Positions 14,175 to 15,391 of a DNA stretch of 15,391 nt are shown here, one piece after another. The translations under genes were made by a program, and so were the position numbers. The stretch is from Methanoregulaceae archaeon (GTDB lineage: Archaea > Halobacteriota > Methanomicrobia > Methanomicrobiales > Methanospirillaceae): assembly GCA_013331415.1 (NCBI GenBank), contig DUGL01000054.1, positions 1-15,391 on the forward strand. The letters are read 5' to 3'. The notes under the pieces are model-generated. The model saw nothing but the letters and a program-made list of their open reading frames with translations, searched no databases and had not been told where the DNA came from. Each line of letters begins with the position of its first letter. Positions within the stretch are counted from its first letter, which is position 1.

Positions 14175-14954
14175 TCAGATCAGCCCGACCGCTGCGAGCC
14201 CGAGGAGGATGTTCACCACGATGAGCACAATGAATACCCGGCCCGCCCGGATGTGTGCGGTCCTGACAGCTGCTTTCCGTGCCCCTGCCCGGTTCCGTAC
14301 GAGGGCAAGGACCAGTGCCACAAGGAGCGTGATGAGAAGGAGGAGCCCAAGCAGGACATGGATGGCAAAGGCCGATGACCCGGCAGAAAGGTAGGAAGCC
14401 CGGAATACAAGGGCGATAGCGGTGATGGCAAGGATGCTTCCGACGATGGCTGTGCCCACGTGCAGACGGTACCAACCTGCAATCCGTTTTCCATAGACGG
14501 GCAGGAGTCCGGCAATACTGATGAAGGCAAATCCCGTTACCAGCAGGAGCGCGTGGTACACCCAGAGCGGGATCGTACCCGGTGCAGGGGGAGCAGGATC
14601 CATCGACCCGGGAATAGTAATCCGGGCAGTAATTGTCCCAAAGAGGTTACAGTCTGCGCCTGCCGTGACCTCATCACCCGGACTGAGAACAACCGGATAC
14701 CGGTAGGTGAACAGGTCTCCTGATGGCTGGCTGGTGTACGTCTCCTCACGGAGTACAACACCATTTTTCCGGATCACGACCTCCTGGACAAAATGCGTCG
14801 CTGGATCGGCCACATCATGGCTGATGTCAACCTCGAGCTCTCCGGTTTGCTCCTGGTACGTGAGCTGCATCCGGGAAGGCGGGTGGGCTGCTGCCATGCC
14901 ACCCAGCGAGACCAGCAGGATAAGGGTCAGGGTACCAAACATCCGCACGTGCAT
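14175..14954 (-). CDS. Secreted desulfoferrodoxin-like domain fused to a b561-like four-helix membrane module
   Basis: This 259-residue membrane protein has two parts. A signal peptide (1-23) ends 'MAAA', and cleavage there would put H24 at the mature N-terminus ('HPPSRM'). Residues 24-115 resemble desulfoferrodoxin (superoxide reductase) iron-site domains: 'ISHDVADPATHFVQEVVI' (44-61, H46 and H54), then 'SPGDEVTAGADCNLFG' (91-106) with C102. In classic centres a histidine follows at CxxH; here it is F105. After a Pro-rich linker come four membrane helices (about 130-152, 162-183, 186-210, 226-256), with one histidine each in or beside them: H134, H165, H189, H224. That is the pattern of cytochrome b561-like modules that bind two b hemes. 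The start has gaggg six bases before it and a TATA-like element near 14981-14992. A run of Ts on the coding strand follows the stop. Heme and iron binding are inferred. Confidence 0.75.
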   Translation of the reverse strand: MHVRMFGTLTLILLVSLGGMAAAHPPSRMQLTYQEQTGELEVDISHDVADPATHFVQEVVIRKNGVVLREETYTSQPSGDLFTYRYPVVLSPGDEVTAGADCNLFGTITARITIPGSMDPAPPAPGTIPLWVYHALLLVTGFAFISIAGLLPVYGKRIAGWYRLHVGTAIVGSILAITAIALVFRASYLSAGSSAFAIHVLLGLLLLITLLVALVLALVRNRAGARKAAVRTAHIRAGRVFIVLIVVNILLGLAAVGLI

Positions 14955-14980
14955 ACGCTACCCTCTGCACCCGGAACTCA

Positions 14981-14997
14981 TAAGCTTATTTTTCCCA
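14981..14997. promoter_or_regulatory. Divergent promoter region with TAAGCTTA palindrome
   Basis: The palindrome TAAGCTTA (14981-14988) adjoins an AT-rich run, ttattttt. On the reverse strand it gives a TATA-like aaaaataagc about 30-40 bases before the fusion gene's ATG. On the forward strand cttattttt could serve the microprotein at 15049. Both genes may be controlled from this one spot. Confidence 0.45.
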
Positions 14998-15048
14998 TGA
15001 ACGCTGCCTGCCGCAAGATACAAGAAGGGAAAAGGCAACCCTCTCACC

Positions 15049-15183
15049 ATGGCAACCTGTGAGGACTGCTTTCTCTACACCCCGCTCGATGACAAGGAGG
15101 GGACCTGCACTATCAACGGGCCGGTGCCTGCCAGTCGCGAGGCAGAACGCTGTCCGTCCCGGACCTACCGGCCGAAGGCATAG
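15049..15183 (+). CDS. 44-residue four-cysteine microprotein
   Basis: From the ATG at 15049 to the TAG at 15181-15183 a 44-residue reading frame encodes four cysteines: C4 and C7 in 'MATCEDCF', C20 in 'EGTC' and C35 in 'AERCPSRTY'. The spacing C-x2-C-x12-C-x14-C, with an aromatic after the second Cys, a Gly before the third and a 'Y-x-P' end, resembles the small iron-sulfur subunits and domains of the HiPIP-like kind seen in benzylsuccinate synthase and hydroxyphenylacetate decarboxylase. A zinc knuckle is the other option. Purine-rich gaaggga and aaagg (15024-15035) lie upstream at a long distance. It is divergent from the desulfoferrodoxin/b561-like gene across a shared AT-rich promoter region. 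No function can be assigned. Confidence 0.65.
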   Translation: MATCEDCFLYTPLDDKEGTCTINGPVPASREAERCPSRTYRPKA

Positions 15184-15222
15184 CTGCGAGCCACAGGTCC
15201 CGGGGGAGAGGGTGCGCCCTGC

Positions 15223-15273
15223 ATACTCCTGAAGAGGGGAGATGCGCTCCCCGGGAAGAGTAGAGTATTCAGG
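15223..15273. other. Nested inverted repeats downstream of the microprotein
   Basis: GGGGAG (15236-15241) pairs with CTCCCC (15247-15252) around a five-base loop. Outside it, CCTGAA (15228-15233) pairs with TTCAGG (15268-15273), or as an alternative ATACTC (15223-15228) pairs with GAGTAT (15263-15268). The two outer pairings exclude one another. This may be a structured 3' end of the microprotein transcript or an unlisted small RNA. Confidence 0.35.
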
Positions 15274-15307
15274 CATACCAGGCATGGCTCATACCTTGCC
15301 CTTCATC

Positions 15308-15341
15308 TTTTTTTGCGATAAATCAGGCTTTTTTTCTTTTT
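15308..15341 (+). terminator. Repeated T-tracts
   Basis: Three runs of T (15308-15314, 15329-15335, 15337-15341) follow within 34 bases. Such tracts end transcription in archaea. They would close a transcript running from the microprotein through the inverted repeats. Confidence 0.5.
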
Positions 15342-15391
15342 CCAGGCCATATTACAACTTTCTCTACCCCTTATCACCGTATCGGTCACAC

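Noticed and set aside
14038..14475. 145-codon reverse-strand frame across the end of the b561-like gene and the wrbA start
   Set aside because: It crosses two better-supported genes in a different frame and reads as low-complexity Pro/Arg/His.
1..15391. CRISPR array, tRNA or rRNA genes, insertion sequence
   Set aside because: No regular spaced repeats, no cloverleaf-like segment with TTCRA, and no transposase motifs were found on reading either strand.

Overview
The window looks like a high-GC chromosomal segment of a methanogenic euryarchaeon, most likely of the order Methanomicrobiales; the genus cannot be fixed by eye. The archaeal signs are a geranylgeranylglyceryl phosphate synthase (ether-lipid synthesis), a threonyl-tRNA synthetase of archaeal type, a GatB C-terminus, a DUF355 'adenosine-specific kinase', and TATA boxes about 26 nt before several starts with little or no leader.

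Layout. Positions 1-4578 carry a tightly packed forward cluster: the end of gatB, topA (type IA topoisomerase with a long helix-hairpin-helix tail), the GGGP synthase gene and a TrmJ-like RNA 2'-O-methyltransferase. After a gene-free gap (4579-4901) comes a lipoprotein with two META domains. Positions 5784-6900 form an AT-rich patch with an 11-bp perfect palindrome and one reverse-strand lipoprotein (PT-rich linker, jelly-roll-like domain), which looks like accessory DNA. From 7050 the composition returns to normal: dCTP deaminase, thrS with its own TATA box, a flavodoxin-like protein, and on the reverse strand the DUF355 protein.

Positions 11157-15183 hold less familiar genes: a membrane-anchored extracytoplasmic protein, a small protein with a probable ribbon-helix-helix plus coiled coil, a three-helix membrane protein whose stop overlaps the start of a proline dehydrogenase-like gene, a wrbA-like gene broken by two opposite frameshifts, a secreted desulfoferrodoxin-like domain fused to a four-helix, four-histidine b561-like membrane module, and, divergent from it, a 44-residue four-cysteine microprotein.

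How it fits together: the left part is housekeeping (tRNA charging and modification, DNA topology, lipid and nucleotide metabolism). The right part is rich in predicted redox proteins (flavodoxin, proline dehydrogenase, WrbA, the desulfoferrodoxin/b561 fusion, the Cys-rich microprotein). Apart from the PRODH/membrane-protein pair they do not form one operon, so a shared pathway is only an inference. The most interesting item is the desulfoferrodoxin/b561-like fusion, because methanogens of this order are generally held to lack cytochromes for methanogenesis. I see no CRISPR array, tRNA, rRNA or intact insertion sequence.
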